Position numbers and translations under genes: made by a program. Below are positions 29,860 to 39,059 of a stretch of DNA of 55,477 nucleotides, one piece after another (the first letter of the stretch is position 1; the number at the start of each line of letters is the position of its first letter). Source of the DNA: Arcticibacter eurypsychrophilus (lineage in GTDB: Bacteria > Bacteroidota > Bacteroidia > Sphingobacteriales > Sphingobacteriaceae); contig NZ_MDFN01000034.1 in assembly GCF_001730525.1 (NCBI RefSeq), positions 1-55,477 on the forward strand. Direction: 5' to 3'. The notes beneath the pieces were generated by a model that was not told where the DNA came from, did no database searches, and saw only the letters and a list, made by a program, of their open reading frames with translations.

Positions 29860-30924
29860 ATGAAATTAAATATAGCTCTTTTAGCCGGAGATGGAATAGG
29901 ACCTGAAGTAATAGACCAGGCTGTAAAAGTAGTCAACGCAGTAGCAATTAAATTTAACCATGAGGTGAATTGGACTTCCGCACTTACTGGTGCTGCAGCT
30001 ATAGATGCTGTTGGTGAGCCCTATCCTGATGAAACTCATGCTGTTTGTATGGCAGCAGATGCTGTTTTATTCGGCGCTATCGGGCATCCCCGTTATGATA
30101 ATGACCCAAAAGCTACTGTTCGTCCGGAACAAGGTTTGTTAAAAATGCGCCAGAAATTAGGCTTGTTTGCAAACGTTCGTCCAACATTTACTTTTCCTTC
30201 TTTAATTGATAACTCTCCTTTAAAAAGAGAGCGAATTGAAGGTACTGATTTGATCATATTACGTGAGTTAACGGGTGGAATTTATTTTGGAGAGAGGGGC
30301 CGTAAAGACGATGGAAATACCGCATTCGATACCTGTACCTATACAAGAGTTGAAGTGCAGCGTCTAGCTAAATTAGGTTTTGAAATGGCGATGAGCCGAA
30401 GTAAAAAATTATGCTGTGTAGACAAAGCGAACGTTCTGGAGTCCTCCCGTTTATGGAGAGAAACCGTTCAGGCCATGGAAAAAGATTACCCTGAAGTAAA
30501 GGTTAGTTACGAATTTGTTGACGCGGTAGCGATGCGCCTGGTTCAATGGCCAAGTTCATATGATGTATTGATCACTGAAAACTTATTTGGCGACATTTTA
30601 ACAGATGAAGCTTCCGTTATATCAGGTTCAATGGGATTAATGCCTTCATCTTCGATTGGTTTGCATACATCATTATTTGAGCCTATACATGGTTCTTACC
30701 CTCAGGCAGCAGGACTGGATATTGCCAATCCATTAGCAACAGTTTTATCTGCTGCAATGATGTTTGAAGATGCTTTCGGTTTGAAAGAAGAAGCAGAATT
30801 AATCAGATCTGTTGTGAATAAATCTTTAGATGAAGGTATTGTAACTGAAGACATCGTAGTTAAAGGCAAAAAAGCGTATAAAACTACTGAAGTGGGTGAT
30901 TGGTTAGCTGCTAACATCGCTTGA
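29860..30924 (+). CDS. leuB: 3-isopropylmalate dehydrogenase
   Basis: NAD-dependent oxidative decarboxylation in leucine synthesis. LLAGDGIGPEVIDQAVKV, RELTGGIYFGERG, the metal site NLFGDILTDEASVISGSMG and the nucleotide-binding HGSYPQAAGLDIANPLA are all present. 354 residues. Last gene of the ilv-leu run before a long terminator. Confidence 0.97.
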   Translation: MKLNIALLAGDGIGPEVIDQAVKVVNAVAIKFNHEVNWTSALTGAAAIDAVGEPYPDETHAVCMAADAVLFGAIGHPRYDNDPKATVRPEQGLLKMRQKLGLFANVRPTFTFPSLIDNSPLKRERIEGTDLIILRELTGGIYFGERGRKDDGNTAFDTCTYTRVEVQRLAKLGFEMAMSRSKKLCCVDKANVLESSRLWRETVQAMEKDYPEVKVSYEFVDAVAMRLVQWPSSYDVLITENLFGDILTDEASVISGSMGLMPSSSIGLHTSLFEPIHGSYPQAAGLDIANPLATVLSAAMMFEDAFGLKEEAELIRSVVNKSLDEGIVTEDIVVKGKKAYKTTEVGDWLAANIA

Positions 30925-31002
30925 TTCTAAAAGGATTGCAGGGTATAAAACAATTAGATCCCTTTGTTCGGTTTGAATAACACTTGTTTAATACGATTTG
31001 AA

Positions 31003-31060
31003 TTCTTATAAAAAGAAAGGCTGTTCCTTATACGGGTGACAGCCTTTCTTTTTATAAGAA
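31003..31060 (+). terminator. Long perfect hairpin between leuB and ilvA
   Basis: Two perfectly complementary 22-base arms (31003-31024 and 31039-31060) enclose a 14-base loop; the arms contain GAAAGGCTGT and ACAGCCTTTC next to a T5 stretch. It follows leuB by 78 bases and precedes the ilvA ATG by 59, so it probably ends the ilv-leu transcript and may modulate ilvA. Confidence 0.8.
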
Positions 31061-31119
31061 AAGGTACTAATATCCCATATTACTGTTTAAATTTGCCTTT
31101 TCGATTCATAAATATATAC

Positions 31120-32367
31120 ATGTCAGATCTTGAAGTTAAATTCAACCCGAAAATAGCTGCTGAACGGTTAAAAGAAGTAATCAAACGTACTCCATTAATA
31201 TACAATTCCAGACTATCCGTTAAATACGATTGTGAAGTGTATCTCAAAAGAGAGGATTTGCAAATAGTACGATCTTATAAGCTCAGAGGAGCCTACAATA
31301 TGATCGTTCAACTTTCTGAAGAGCAGCTATCAAAGGGTGTGGTATGTGCTAGTGCGGGAAATCATGCTCAAGGCGTTGCTTTCTCTTGCAGAAAGCTAAA
31401 TACACGTGGCGTAATTTTCATGCCTGAAATAACACCCAAACAGAAGCTTGACCAAACAAGAATGTTTGGAGACGGAATGGTTGAAATCATTTTGGTGGGA
31501 GATACTTTTGATGACTGCCTTCGGGAAGCATTGATCTATACCAAAGACCATGACATGAATTTCATACCCCCATTTGATAATTATAACATCATTGAAGGTC
31601 AGGGAACAGTAGGGGTAGAAATCATGCAGGATCTTGAAGATGCAGAGGTAATATTGATACCTATTGGCGGAGGGGGACTAGCTGCCGGCTCCGGGAGCTA
31701 CTTCAAACAGAAAAACCCTGCTATTAAACTTTGGGGAGTTGAACCACAGGGTGCACCTTCCATGACTAAGGCCTTCGAGAATGGAGGTCCTGTAACCTTA
31801 GATGAGATAAACAATTTCGTTGATGGTGCCTCTGTGAAGCGTGTGGGAGAACTAACTTATTCGATCTGTAAAGAAGTACTGGATGGTATCATTTTAGTGC
31901 CCGAAGGAAAGGTTTGTACCACCATATTACAACTTTACAACCAGGATGCCATTGTTGCCGAGCCTGCGGGGGCATTATCTGTCGCTGCCCTTGATCTTTG
32001 CAAGGACCAGATTAAAGGTAAAAAAGTAGTTTGTATTATCAGCGGAGGGAATAATGATATTGAACGCATGCAAGAGATAAAAGAGCTTTCCTTGTTATAT
32101 GAAGGGCTCAAACATTACTTTGTGATCCGTTTCCCACAACGTCCGGGTGCTTTGAAGTTATTTGTCAATCATGTATTAGGTTCAACAGATGATATTACTC
32201 GTTTTGAATTTATAAAAAAAACACAAAGAGAGTTTGGACCAGCATTAGTAGGAATTGAACTTAAATCTAATGATGATTATGCTTCACTTATCCAAAGAAT
32301 GGAGGCACATCGATTTGATTATAAAGAGATTAATAGAGACAAAACATTATTTGAATATCTGGTATAG
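31120..32367 (+). CDS. ilvA: Threonine dehydratase (biosynthetic, short form)
   Basis: PLP enzyme converting threonine to 2-oxobutyrate, first step to isoleucine. SYKLRGAYNMI carries the PLP lysine; ASAGNHAQGVA and GGGGLAAG are the substrate and phosphate sites. The C-terminal ~85 residues form one ACT-like regulatory domain (KHYFVIRFPQRPGALKLFVN), as in the short Bacillus-type IlvA. The open frame starts at 31036 inside a terminator hairpin; ATG 31120 (MSDLEVKFNPK) is the natural start. 415 residues. Confidence 0.95.
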   Translation: MSDLEVKFNPKIAAERLKEVIKRTPLIYNSRLSVKYDCEVYLKREDLQIVRSYKLRGAYNMIVQLSEEQLSKGVVCASAGNHAQGVAFSCRKLNTRGVIFMPEITPKQKLDQTRMFGDGMVEIILVGDTFDDCLREALIYTKDHDMNFIPPFDNYNIIEGQGTVGVEIMQDLEDAEVILIPIGGGGLAAGSGSYFKQKNPAIKLWGVEPQGAPSMTKAFENGGPVTLDEINNFVDGASVKRVGELTYSICKEVLDGIILVPEGKVCTTILQLYNQDAIVAEPAGALSVAALDLCKDQIKGKKVVCIISGGNNDIERMQEIKELSLLYEGLKHYFVIRFPQRPGALKLFVNHVLGSTDDITRFEFIKKTQREFGPALVGIELKSNDDYASLIQRMEAHRFDYKEINRDKTLFEYLV

Positions 32368-32389
32368 CTTAATATCTATCATTATGAAT

Positions 32390-33385
32390 TCAATACTCAT
32401 AAAAACGAGTCAGTTCTGCTTGTATCCAACTCCCCTTTTTATATTTGCCCGGACTTTGGCTTAATGCACGTAAAATGACTCCTTGGTACTCTAACACCAC
32501 CTCCTCATAGAATCCTTTAAAAAGGCATTCTTTAATGAAACAGTTAAGTCCACGGTCATTAAATACAATCCATTCCGGATAAATGACAACATTATCCTTT
32601 TCAGAGAAGATGCCTACTATGGCGGCGTCTTCTGAAGGAAGCACATTACAGTTTGTTAATAATGTTGCTGTATATAGTTCTTTTGGATGATTATATAAAT
32701 CATAGGGACTACCCTCCTCTACTAATTTCCCATCTTTAATAATCACCATGTTATCAGCGAGAGACAGACCATCAAGAGGATCATGAGAAACCAGTACGAC
32801 CGTGATACCCAAATAGGTAGCCATGCGTCGAATATCGGCTCTTAACTCATTCTTAAACATGGCATCTACCTGGCTAAATGGTTCATCTAACAAGAGTACT
32901 TCCGGACCAGTAATGATTGCACGTGCTATAGCTACGCGTTGCTGCTCTCCTCCACTCAAATCTACTGCCCGCTTTTGAGCTAGATGATCAATTTTTAAAA
33001 ACTCCATTACTTCAAAAGTTTTACGCTGCTTACCTTTAAGATCGGTATTGGATAACAATCCTGCTATGTTATCGTACACTTTTGCATAGATATTGAGATT
33101 AAAATCTTGAGCTACGGTTTTCATAGCATCATGTCCTGGAATGAGTTTTTCTGATGGACCAGCTACATGCTTTCCCTGATAATAAACTTCACCTGAATCA
33201 GGACTCATAAGTCCGGATATAAGCTTTATCAATGTACTCTTCCCACTTCCACTAGCACCAGCAATTACAGTTATTGTTCCTGTCTGTATCGTTAGATTAA
33301 TTGATTCAACACCAGATAACGGTTGTGTATTATATAATTTTGTAACGTGCTTGAGCTCAATAGCAGGTTGATTTATCATGTGCAA
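32390..33385 (-). CDS. Orphan ABC transporter ATPase
   Basis: ATP-binding subunit with Walker A GASGSGKST, Q-loop, signature LSGGEQQRVAIARA, Walker B VLLLDEPFSQVD and switch His in VLVSHDPLDG. The C-terminal third (about 245-331) resembles the TOBE-type beta domain of PotA/FbpC-like importers. No permease or binding protein is encoded beside it, so its partner is unknown. It converges with ilvA. A terminator hairpin lies just before its start, so it has its own promoter. Confidence 0.88.
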   Translation of the reverse strand: MHMINQPAIELKHVTKLYNTQPLSGVESINLTIQTGTITVIAGASGSGKSTLIKLISGLMSPDSGEVYYQGKHVAGPSEKLIPGHDAMKTVAQDFNLNIYAKVYDNIAGLLSNTDLKGKQRKTFEVMEFLKIDHLAQKRAVDLSGGEQQRVAIARAIITGPEVLLLDEPFSQVDAMFKNELRADIRRMATYLGITVVLVSHDPLDGLSLADNMVIIKDGKLVEEGSPYDLYNHPKELYTATLLTNCNVLPSEDAAIVGIFSEKDNVVIYPEWIVFNDRGLNCFIKECLFKGFYEEVVLEYQGVILRALSQSPGKYKKGSWIQAELTRFYEY

Positions 33386-33398
33386 TATGAATTAAAAA

Positions 33399-33431
33399 AC
33401 CCTGCGGTCCTTGATCAGGAATTAGCAGGGT
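33399..33431 (-). terminator. Terminator before the ABC gene
   Basis: On the minus strand ACCCTGC (33431-33425) pairs with GCAGGGT (33405-33399), followed by a T-run (33398-33394). It lies about 100 bases after the stop codon of the outer-membrane protein gene at 33529. A second hairpin (CAGATAACC...) at about 33484-33510 lies in the same gap. Confidence 0.7.
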
Positions 33432-33528
33432 GACTAAGTATTTTTAAATATAAATAAAAATCAAGCTTTTAACGTATTAAAGCAGATAAGCCTAAACAAA
33501 TTTGGTTATCTGTTTCTTAGCTCATTGA

Positions 33529-34386
33529 TTAAAACCCTAAGGATACCCCAAAGGACATATTTTGTAAACCTTCCTGAGCCGGACTATTCTCAAACATATC
33601 GTTAAAGTAATATTTTGCAAATAAACCTGTTCCTCCATAACCTATTCGGGCAAAAGCGCCATACCTGAATGTGGCAAAATGGTAGTTATCATTGAATTTC
33701 TGTTTACCATTCTCACTGCTTTTTTGCTTGACTTTTCCATTAAGTAAAAATCCCATATCAGGACCAGCTATTAATCTGAATTTGTTTCCACGATTATCAT
33801 CCTTTGATCTCCATTCAAAAGATAGCGGTAATCGAATATAAGTAGAAGAAAATCTATTTTTGTCAAACTCAACGTCAGAGACCTCATAAGCTAATACGGG
33901 AGAATTCCTACTCATTGTAATATTCTTTTTTAAACGTATAAGCGTCCAATCAAAGCCAGCAGCTAAATATATTTTAAAGCTACTATTGAACCGATAGCCG
34001 AACTGTAAAAGATCAAATCCTACTGTAGTGGTTTTCCATCCGTTATATTCAAGAAAATTGTTAGCGTCAGAAAGTGTAAAACTTCCGTTATAGACTAATT
34101 TGGAAAACCCTAAATCAAATCGGGATAACGTTAGTCCATATATAACGCCAGGAGCCTTTCTGTGTGTACGTATTGACTTCGAACTATCACTATCATTTTT
34201 ACCAATGGACCATTCAAATCTTACATTTTTACTCTTTTTAATTACTGTTGTATCGGAATTAGAAGAGGATCTTGTTATAGTTGAATCAGAACTAGAAGAG
34301 TATTTTATTGTTGTATCAGGTTTGAACGATGCAAATCCAGTTTGAATACATACAAGAAACAGGGAGAAGAGAACTAAAGGTTTCAT
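33529..34386 (-). CDS. Putative outer-membrane beta-barrel protein
   Basis: Signal peptide (MKPLVLFSLFLVCIQTGFA), a Ser/Thr/Asp-rich low-complexity segment (about residues 20-55, DTTIKYSSSSDSTITRSSS), then alternating aromatic strands typical of small Bacteroidota barrels (GLTLSRFDLGFSKLVYNGSF; FGYRFNSSFKIYLAAGFDWT), ending in Phe (SFGVSLGF), the usual sorting signal. The frame extends ten codons upstream, but ATG 34386 begins the signal peptide. It follows the anti-sigma candidate by 10 bases, in the same operon, and may be its target or output. Confidence 0.7.
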   Translation of the reverse strand: MKPLVLFSLFLVCIQTGFASFKPDTTIKYSSSSDSTITRSSSNSDTTVIKKSKNVRFEWSIGKNDSDSSKSIRTHRKAPGVIYGLTLSRFDLGFSKLVYNGSFTLSDANNFLEYNGWKTTTVGFDLLQFGYRFNSSFKIYLAAGFDWTLIRLKKNITMSRNSPVLAYEVSDVEFDKNRFSSTYIRLPLSFEWRSKDDNRGNKFRLIAGPDMGFLLNGKVKQKSSENGKQKFNDNYHFATFRYGAFARIGYGGTGLFAKYYFNDMFENSPAQEGLQNMSFGVSLGF

Positions 34387-34396
34387 AAATATTTGA

Positions 34397-35179
34397 TTAA
34401 TTAGATTTGATGTCATTTTGTTTTGCTCTTATTTTAATAAGGCCCAAATTAATTCCAGTTAGGGAAGATCCCTCATCATGATTGGAAAATTCTATAATTT
34501 TCTCGTCCCGATGATCAACATGGCGGACTACAAAGTTCACAAGGTCACCAATAGATCGAATTCCGGTTTGTTTATCCTGGTAATCAACGTCTGTAGTTTG
34601 CTCATTATTTATTCTCCGGGGATTTATCTCCTTGAGAACACTAGGGTCATGCATCGCAATGAAGGAGGGAATAGAGGCAATAACTACAGTTTCTTCCTTT
34701 AATATTACAACAGGAGGTAATATTACAACAGGATTTTCCACGTTTACTTCAGTTAATAAGGGTAAATTCTTTATGTTATCAGCGATTGCTTTTCCTGTTA
34801 TCTTGTATGATTTTAAGCGTTTATCTTTTTCTACACGCATGGATGCAAGTCTATTAAGAAATACAATTCCTTTGAGTCTACCTACTGAACCACGCTTTGC
34901 TTTTACCGGAATAACAGGTTCCTTATATTCAGTGGAAGGCTGAATTGAAGCCTGAAGTTTTATAGGTTCTTTTCCTGGAATCAGTACTAAACTTAAAACA
35001 AAAAGTAAAGAGATACTTGCAGCTACAAGCCATATTAATGGTATTCTCTTTTTATTTTTTACTGGCAAACTGATATCACTGGATATTTTTGCCCAAACCT
35101 TTTGTGAAGGCACAAGTTCAATATCTTCCAGTCTATCTTTAAACAACTTATCAAAGTCGTTATCTGTTTGTGTTTTCAT
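34397..35179 (-). CDS. Anti-sigma-factor-like single-pass membrane protein
   Basis: 260 residues with a cytoplasmic N-terminus (DNDFDKLFKDRLEDIELVPS), one transmembrane helix at about 45-67 (IPLIWLVAASISLLFVLSLV) and a long periplasmic part of unrecognised fold. The topology and the position right after an ECF sigma gene, overlapping it by 20 bases, fit an anti-sigma factor. It lacks the usual anti-sigma zinc motif. Function rests on context and topology only. Confidence 0.6.
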   Translation of the reverse strand: MKTQTDNDFDKLFKDRLEDIELVPSQKVWAKISSDISLPVKNKKRIPLIWLVAASISLLFVLSLVLIPGKEPIKLQASIQPSTEYKEPVIPVKAKRGSVGRLKGIVFLNRLASMRVEKDKRLKSYKITGKAIADNIKNLPLLTEVNVENPVVILPPVVILKEETVVIASIPSFIAMHDPSVLKEINPRRINNEQTTDVDYQDKQTGIRSIGDLVNFVVRHVDHRDEKIIEFSNHDEGSSLTGINLGLIKIRAKQNDIKSN

Positions 35180-35771
35180 AATTTATCCCCTCCGTTTTAG
35201 CCAATTTCCCTTTTAATATCGTGCGCGCTCTTGACAACTGTGATTTAGATGCACCCTCTGATATCCCTAATTGCTCAGCAATTTCCTTATGTGAATAGCC
35301 TTCTATGGCATACAGATTAAATACCAATCTATATCCAGCAGACAATTCCTGTATCATTGCTAACAAGTCTTTCACTTCCAAACCATCCATATTAAACATT
35401 TGCTGAGGTGCATCATGTACATCAGCCAAGTCTACAATATTTAAATGTTTCTGCTCTTTCCGGTAAACTTCAATAGCCGTATTTAAGATTACCCGCCTTA
35501 TCCATCCCTCAAAGGAGCCTTCTTCTCTGAAGTCTTTCACTTTTTTAAACACTTTGACGAATCCAAGTTGCAGCATATCTTCAGCTTGAAATTGATCCCT
35601 GGCATAACGCATACATACCCCAAGCATTTTGGAAGCCATCAACTTATATAAAAGTTCCTGGGTATGTGGATCTTCTTGCCTGCAACCATCCAGTAGGTCT
35701 AAAATAAGTACTTGATGACTAGCTTTCATGTTATTAAAATCTAGATGACCATTTGGCAACAAAGGTTGCAT
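35160..35771 (-). CDS. ECF-type RNA polymerase sigma factor
   Basis: Sigma-70 region 2 (MASKMLGVCMRYARDQFQAE, DMLQLGFVKVFKKVKDFREE, GSFEGWIRRVILNTAIEVYR) and region 4 (ELSAGYRLVFNLYAIEGYSH, KEIAEQLGISEGASKSQLSR) are joined by a short linker, with no region 1 or 3. At 203 residues it is slightly long; MKASHQ at 35729 is a possible alternative start. The anti-sigma gene overlaps its end and an outer-membrane protein gene lies 8 bases upstream, so all four genes may be one unit. Confidence 0.93.
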   Translation of the reverse strand: MQPLLPNGHLDFNNMKASHQVLILDLLDGCRQEDPHTQELLYKLMASKMLGVCMRYARDQFQAEDMLQLGFVKVFKKVKDFREEGSFEGWIRRVILNTAIEVYRKEQKHLNIVDLADVHDAPQQMFNMDGLEVKDLLAMIQELSAGYRLVFNLYAIEGYSHKEIAEQLGISEGASKSQLSRARTILKGKLAKTEGINYENTNR

Positions 35772-35779
35772 GAGGAGGA

Positions 35780-36907
35780 CTATTTATTTCCCAATAGTCT
35801 AAACTCCTGCTTGTAGACCAAAAATAGGGAATGATGAAAGTCAAATGATTTAGAAGCATTATTGCCCAAATCAAATGCAGGTTCTACCCGGAAATCAAGG
35901 TATAAATTAGGAACAAGTTTCTTTTTGTAAACATATCTAACCAAAAGCAGTTCTCGAATTTTCTCTGTATAACCTTCGTTGCCTACGTTGTAAGAAACAG
36001 ATTGATAAAGAGGCATTCCTGCTGATGAGATATACGAATTACCATGCCAATAGGAGAAGATAAGGTCTCCGAATTTACTTTCAACTCCTGCATTAAGAAA
36101 CAAACCCTTGCCACTATTATACGCCTGGAGGTGAGTAGAGGAGTGATCAATATATTTAACCAAGTAATTCTCTGTAAATACAGACTGGAAAACCTTTCCT
36201 AGTTTATAATTGAACTTTAAACCAGCGGCACCATTAATTATGGTCTTTAAAGGGGCGTCTATGGTATCAATCTGCCCTCCCTGATGAAAAGCGAGTACTT
36301 GTAAGGGAAGTGTTAATTTTGCCCGGACAGATTTAAATAAGCTGATATCTGCTGTTCCACCAGCAAACAATTGCTCTTGTTCGCCGGAATATTTATAGAT
36401 CATATTATTCCAATTCAGGAATACATCCATAAAAAAAGAAGGCTTAGTAATCTGCAACTGCGTTCCATACTCAACTGGGTTCGTTATTTTGCGCTCCATA
36501 TCAAATATTGGTTCTATATACCGGTGCTGGATATTTCCCTCTAAAACGCCATTTATAAATACCAAATCTTTATTTTGATATTTAATACTGAATAAAGGAT
36601 AAGTTTTATAAATACCTTTCCCTCCAAAATCTTTACGCATATGGATACCTGCAGTCAGGACCAGTTTTGGATTAGCATAATAGACAAGCTGAGGTTCAAG
36701 TTGAGTACCGTATAGGGTATAACCATCCTGAAATTTACTAAAGAACTCATAGTTCCTTAAAAAATTAAAATTATGAATACTTAAATATAATTCACCAGTC
36801 CTTAAACTATCCGGACGAATTCTGTACTCCAATGAATCGTTCTTTATTTGAGCGCTTACAAACTGGGCTGAATGAATACAAAGGATCAGCAAAAGAAGCT
36901 TTTTCAT
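35780..36907 (-). CDS. Putative outer-membrane porin-like protein
   Basis: Signal peptide (KKLLLLILCIHSAQFVSAQ), then about 355 residues of alternating polar/aromatic segments (EPQLVYYANPKLVLTAGIHM, FMDVFLNWNNMIYKYSG) that look like barrel strands. No specific family is recognised. It precedes the ECF sigma gene by 8 bases on the same strand and follows hemJ by 44 bases, so it could even be read from the haem operon end. Function unknown. Confidence 0.6.
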   Translation of the reverse strand: MKKLLLLILCIHSAQFVSAQIKNDSLEYRIRPDSLRTGELYLSIHNFNFLRNYEFFSKFQDGYTLYGTQLEPQLVYYANPKLVLTAGIHMRKDFGGKGIYKTYPLFSIKYQNKDLVFINGVLEGNIQHRYIEPIFDMERKITNPVEYGTQLQITKPSFFMDVFLNWNNMIYKYSGEQEQLFAGGTADISLFKSVRAKLTLPLQVLAFHQGGQIDTIDAPLKTIINGAAGLKFNYKLGKVFQSVFTENYLVKYIDHSSTHLQAYNSGKGLFLNAGVESKFGDLIFSYWHGNSYISSAGMPLYQSVSYNVGNEGYTEKIRELLLVRYVYKKKLVPNLYLDFRVEPAFDLGNNASKSFDFHHSLFLVYKQEFRLLGNK

Positions 36908-36951
36908 GGGGTATTTCAGTAAGAGAATTCACCCATTGGATGTATTCCAGA

Positions 36952-37488
36952 TTAATTTTTTAAACGGAAATATTTGTAAATCTTAACTGCTATCATAATT
37001 ATGATCATGAATACAAAAAGGCCAACCAGACCATAGATCCAATTAAGCGCATTCTTTAATATGACTACAAAAACAATTGCAAAAAGAAGTAACGTTGCCA
37101 CTTCATTCCAAACACGCAGTTGCATTGATGTCCATTTAAAGACTCCTTTCCTGAGTTGAAGCATGATTTTTTGACAAATGAAGTGGTAAACCAGCAAGCC
37201 AACTACAAAAGATAGTTTCACCCACATCCAGTCCATTTCCAAAAGGTAAGGGTTTAGATAAAGCATATATACTCCTGCCAACAATGAAATTAGCATTGCA
37301 GGCGTCGTAATTACATTCCAAAGTCGGCTTTCCATAAGCTCAAACTGGGGATGAAGGACAATTCTCTCCTGCTCGGTTTTATCATTAGCTTCTATATGAT
37401 AGATGAATAACCGTACGATATAGAATAGCCCTGCCATCCAGCAGATGACAAAAATGATGTGAATAGCTTTTACATATAAATACAACAA
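36952..37488 (-). CDS. hemJ: HemJ-type protoporphyrinogen IX oxidase
   Basis: A small polytopic membrane protein (178 residues, about five helices) with the family motif YVKAIHIIFVICWMAGLFYI followed by RLFIYHIEA, typical of HemJ/UPF0093. HemJ oxidises protoporphyrinogen IX in bacteria lacking HemG and HemY. It follows hemE by 11 bases and is the last haem gene here. The context makes the call secure. Confidence 0.9.
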   Translation of the reverse strand: MLYLYVKAIHIIFVICWMAGLFYIVRLFIYHIEANDKTEQERIVLHPQFELMESRLWNVITTPAMLISLLAGVYMLYLNPYLLEMDWMWVKLSFVVGLLVYHFICQKIMLQLRKGVFKWTSMQLRVWNEVATLLLFAIVFVVILKNALNWIYGLVGLFVFMIIIMIAVKIYKYFRLKN

Positions 37489-37499
37489 AGGATTGAATT

Positions 37500-38543
37500 T
37501 TAAGTATTAGTAAGTTCATTTTTGATTACGTCAACTGCATACTTGACATGGTCAAAAGGAATATCCGGCATTATACCATGACCAAGGTTGAATATAAAAC
37601 CATTCTCTCCCTTCATCCGCTCATGCAATTTAAGAATTCGCTCGCGAATTACTTTTTTATCCGCATATAAAATATGCGGATCAAGGTTGCCTTGAACGGC
37701 TATACCGGCAGGAAGCATCTTCTTAATATCAAGTAAATCAGCATTCCAATCCACAGAAATCACATCAGGCTTTGCTTCCGCCATCATAGAAGCGAAAACC
37801 GAACTTCCCTTACAGAAAGAAATAACCGGAATATCTTTGCGGTTTAAACCAGCAAGAATCCTCACGTTATATTGATGAGCAAATTCTCTATAATCATCCC
37901 ATGAAAGAGCAAGTGCCCAACTATCAAATAGCTGAACAGCATTTACACCTGCTTCTATTTGCATATTCAAATAGGTAATAGTTACATCAGCTATTTTATT
38001 TAACAACTGATGAGCCAATTCAGGTTGATTATGAATCATCAACTTGGTGAGTTTAAAATCTTTTGATGACCCTCCTTCCACTAAATAGCTCATCACGGTA
38101 AAAGGTGCTCCTGCAAAACCAATTAAAGGAATTGATCCATCAAGTCTTTGTTGAATGACTTTAATTGCTTCAGGGACATATTGAAGCTTTTCTGATACAT
38201 CAGTTGTTAACCTTTCTACATCTTGTTTTAAACGAACAGGATTTGCAAAACGGGGACCAACCCCTTGTGTAAAGCTTAAGTCGCCTCCCATCGCTTCAGC
38301 GGTGACCAGTATATCAGAGAAAAGAATTGCAGCATCGACACCCAATAGGTTTACTGGTAACATCGTTACATCAGCAGCTATTTCGGGCGTTTTGCACATT
38401 TCAAGAAAGGAATATTTGTTTTTGATTTCCCAGTACTCTTTCATAAAACGTCCAGCCTGACGCATCATCCAAATAGGAGGACGTTCAGTTGGTAGGGAAA
38501 ATGCTGCCTTAATAAATAACGAGTCTTTTTGTTTATTGCTCAA
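37500..38543 (-). CDS. hemE: Uroporphyrinogen decarboxylase
   Basis: Decarboxylates uroporphyrinogen III to coproporphyrinogen III. N-terminal RPPIWMMRQAGRFMKEYW is the substrate-binding signature; FSDILVTAEAMG, GFAGAPFTVMSYLVEGG and the C-terminal NLGHGIMPDIPFDH motifs are complete. There is no ATG at the 5' end: TTG 38543 gives the usual distance to the RQAGR motif, and TTG 38567 is the alternative. It overlaps the upstream TPR gene by about 11 bases. Confidence 0.96.
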   Translation of the reverse strand: MSNKQKDSLFIKAAFSLPTERPPIWMMRQAGRFMKEYWEIKNKYSFLEMCKTPEIAADVTMLPVNLLGVDAAILFSDILVTAEAMGGDLSFTQGVGPRFANPVRLKQDVERLTTDVSEKLQYVPEAIKVIQQRLDGSIPLIGFAGAPFTVMSYLVEGGSSKDFKLTKLMIHNQPELAHQLLNKIADVTITYLNMQIEAGVNAVQLFDSWALALSWDDYREFAHQYNVRILAGLNRKDIPVISFCKGSSVFASMMAEAKPDVISVDWNADLLDIKKMLPAGIAVQGNLDPHILYADKKVIRERILKLHERMKGENGFIFNLGHGIMPDIPFDHVKYAVDVIKNELTNT

Positions 38544-39057
38544 ATCTTTTTTGTATTTCTTTCTCAATTTTTAATATAATATCCTTCACTCTTGAACTTG
38601 TTTTTAGTTCTCGAGCCTTGACAAGATATGCTTCGGCGCGATCAGACTCATGCTTTCGAAGGCTAAGATTAGCCAAGTGCACCATCACGTACGCTTTATC
38701 ATTTCCATTTCTCAAGGGAAAACGGCTAGCAATTTGAAAATGCCTTTCAGCTTCTTCATAATTGAGACGCTTTAATTCAATGTTGCCATAAATAAATTCG
38801 TAATAACCTCTTCTTTTCGCCCTTAAGCGCTCCGGATATTTAATCTCTTGCAGTAACTTTTCCGTTTTGTCATAGTCATTTCGCTGAAACGATCGGGCAG
38901 CCAATACGACAGTACCATCTCTTAAGTAACTAATAATCAAAAGTAAGATCCCTAAAGCAACTAAAGCTGATGCTTGATATTCTTGCTTTGTAATCGTCCA
39001 GGCAAGCAATACAACAGCTAAAGCGATCAGAATAAAGCGGACCTTATTTGTGATCAT
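38533..39057 (-). CDS. Membrane-anchored TPR-like protein in the haem operon
   Basis: 174 residues: two transmembrane helices at the N-terminus (about 8-19 and 30-45, VRFILIALAVVLLAWT and LVALGILLLIISYL), then a helical repeat domain (ERLRAKRRGYYEFIYGNIEL, YEEAERHFQIASRFPLRNG, SDRAEAYLVKARELKTSSR) of tetratricopeptide character. It sits two bases after the response regulator gene and overlaps hemE. The position suggests a helper of the haem enzymes or of the two-component system, but there is no direct evidence of function. Confidence 0.7.
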   Translation of the reverse strand: MITNKVRFILIALAVVLLAWTITKQEYQASALVALGILLLIISYLRDGTVVLAARSFQRNDYDKTEKLLQEIKYPERLRAKRRGYYEFIYGNIELKRLNYEEAERHFQIASRFPLRNGNDKAYVMVHLANLSLRKHESDRAEAYLVKARELKTSSRVKDIILKIEKEIQKRFEQ

Positions 39058-39059
39058 TC

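Noticed and set aside
31036-31119. Upstream ATG start for ilvA
   Set aside because: It lies inside the long terminator hairpin, and the 28 extra residues are not part of the IlvA fold.
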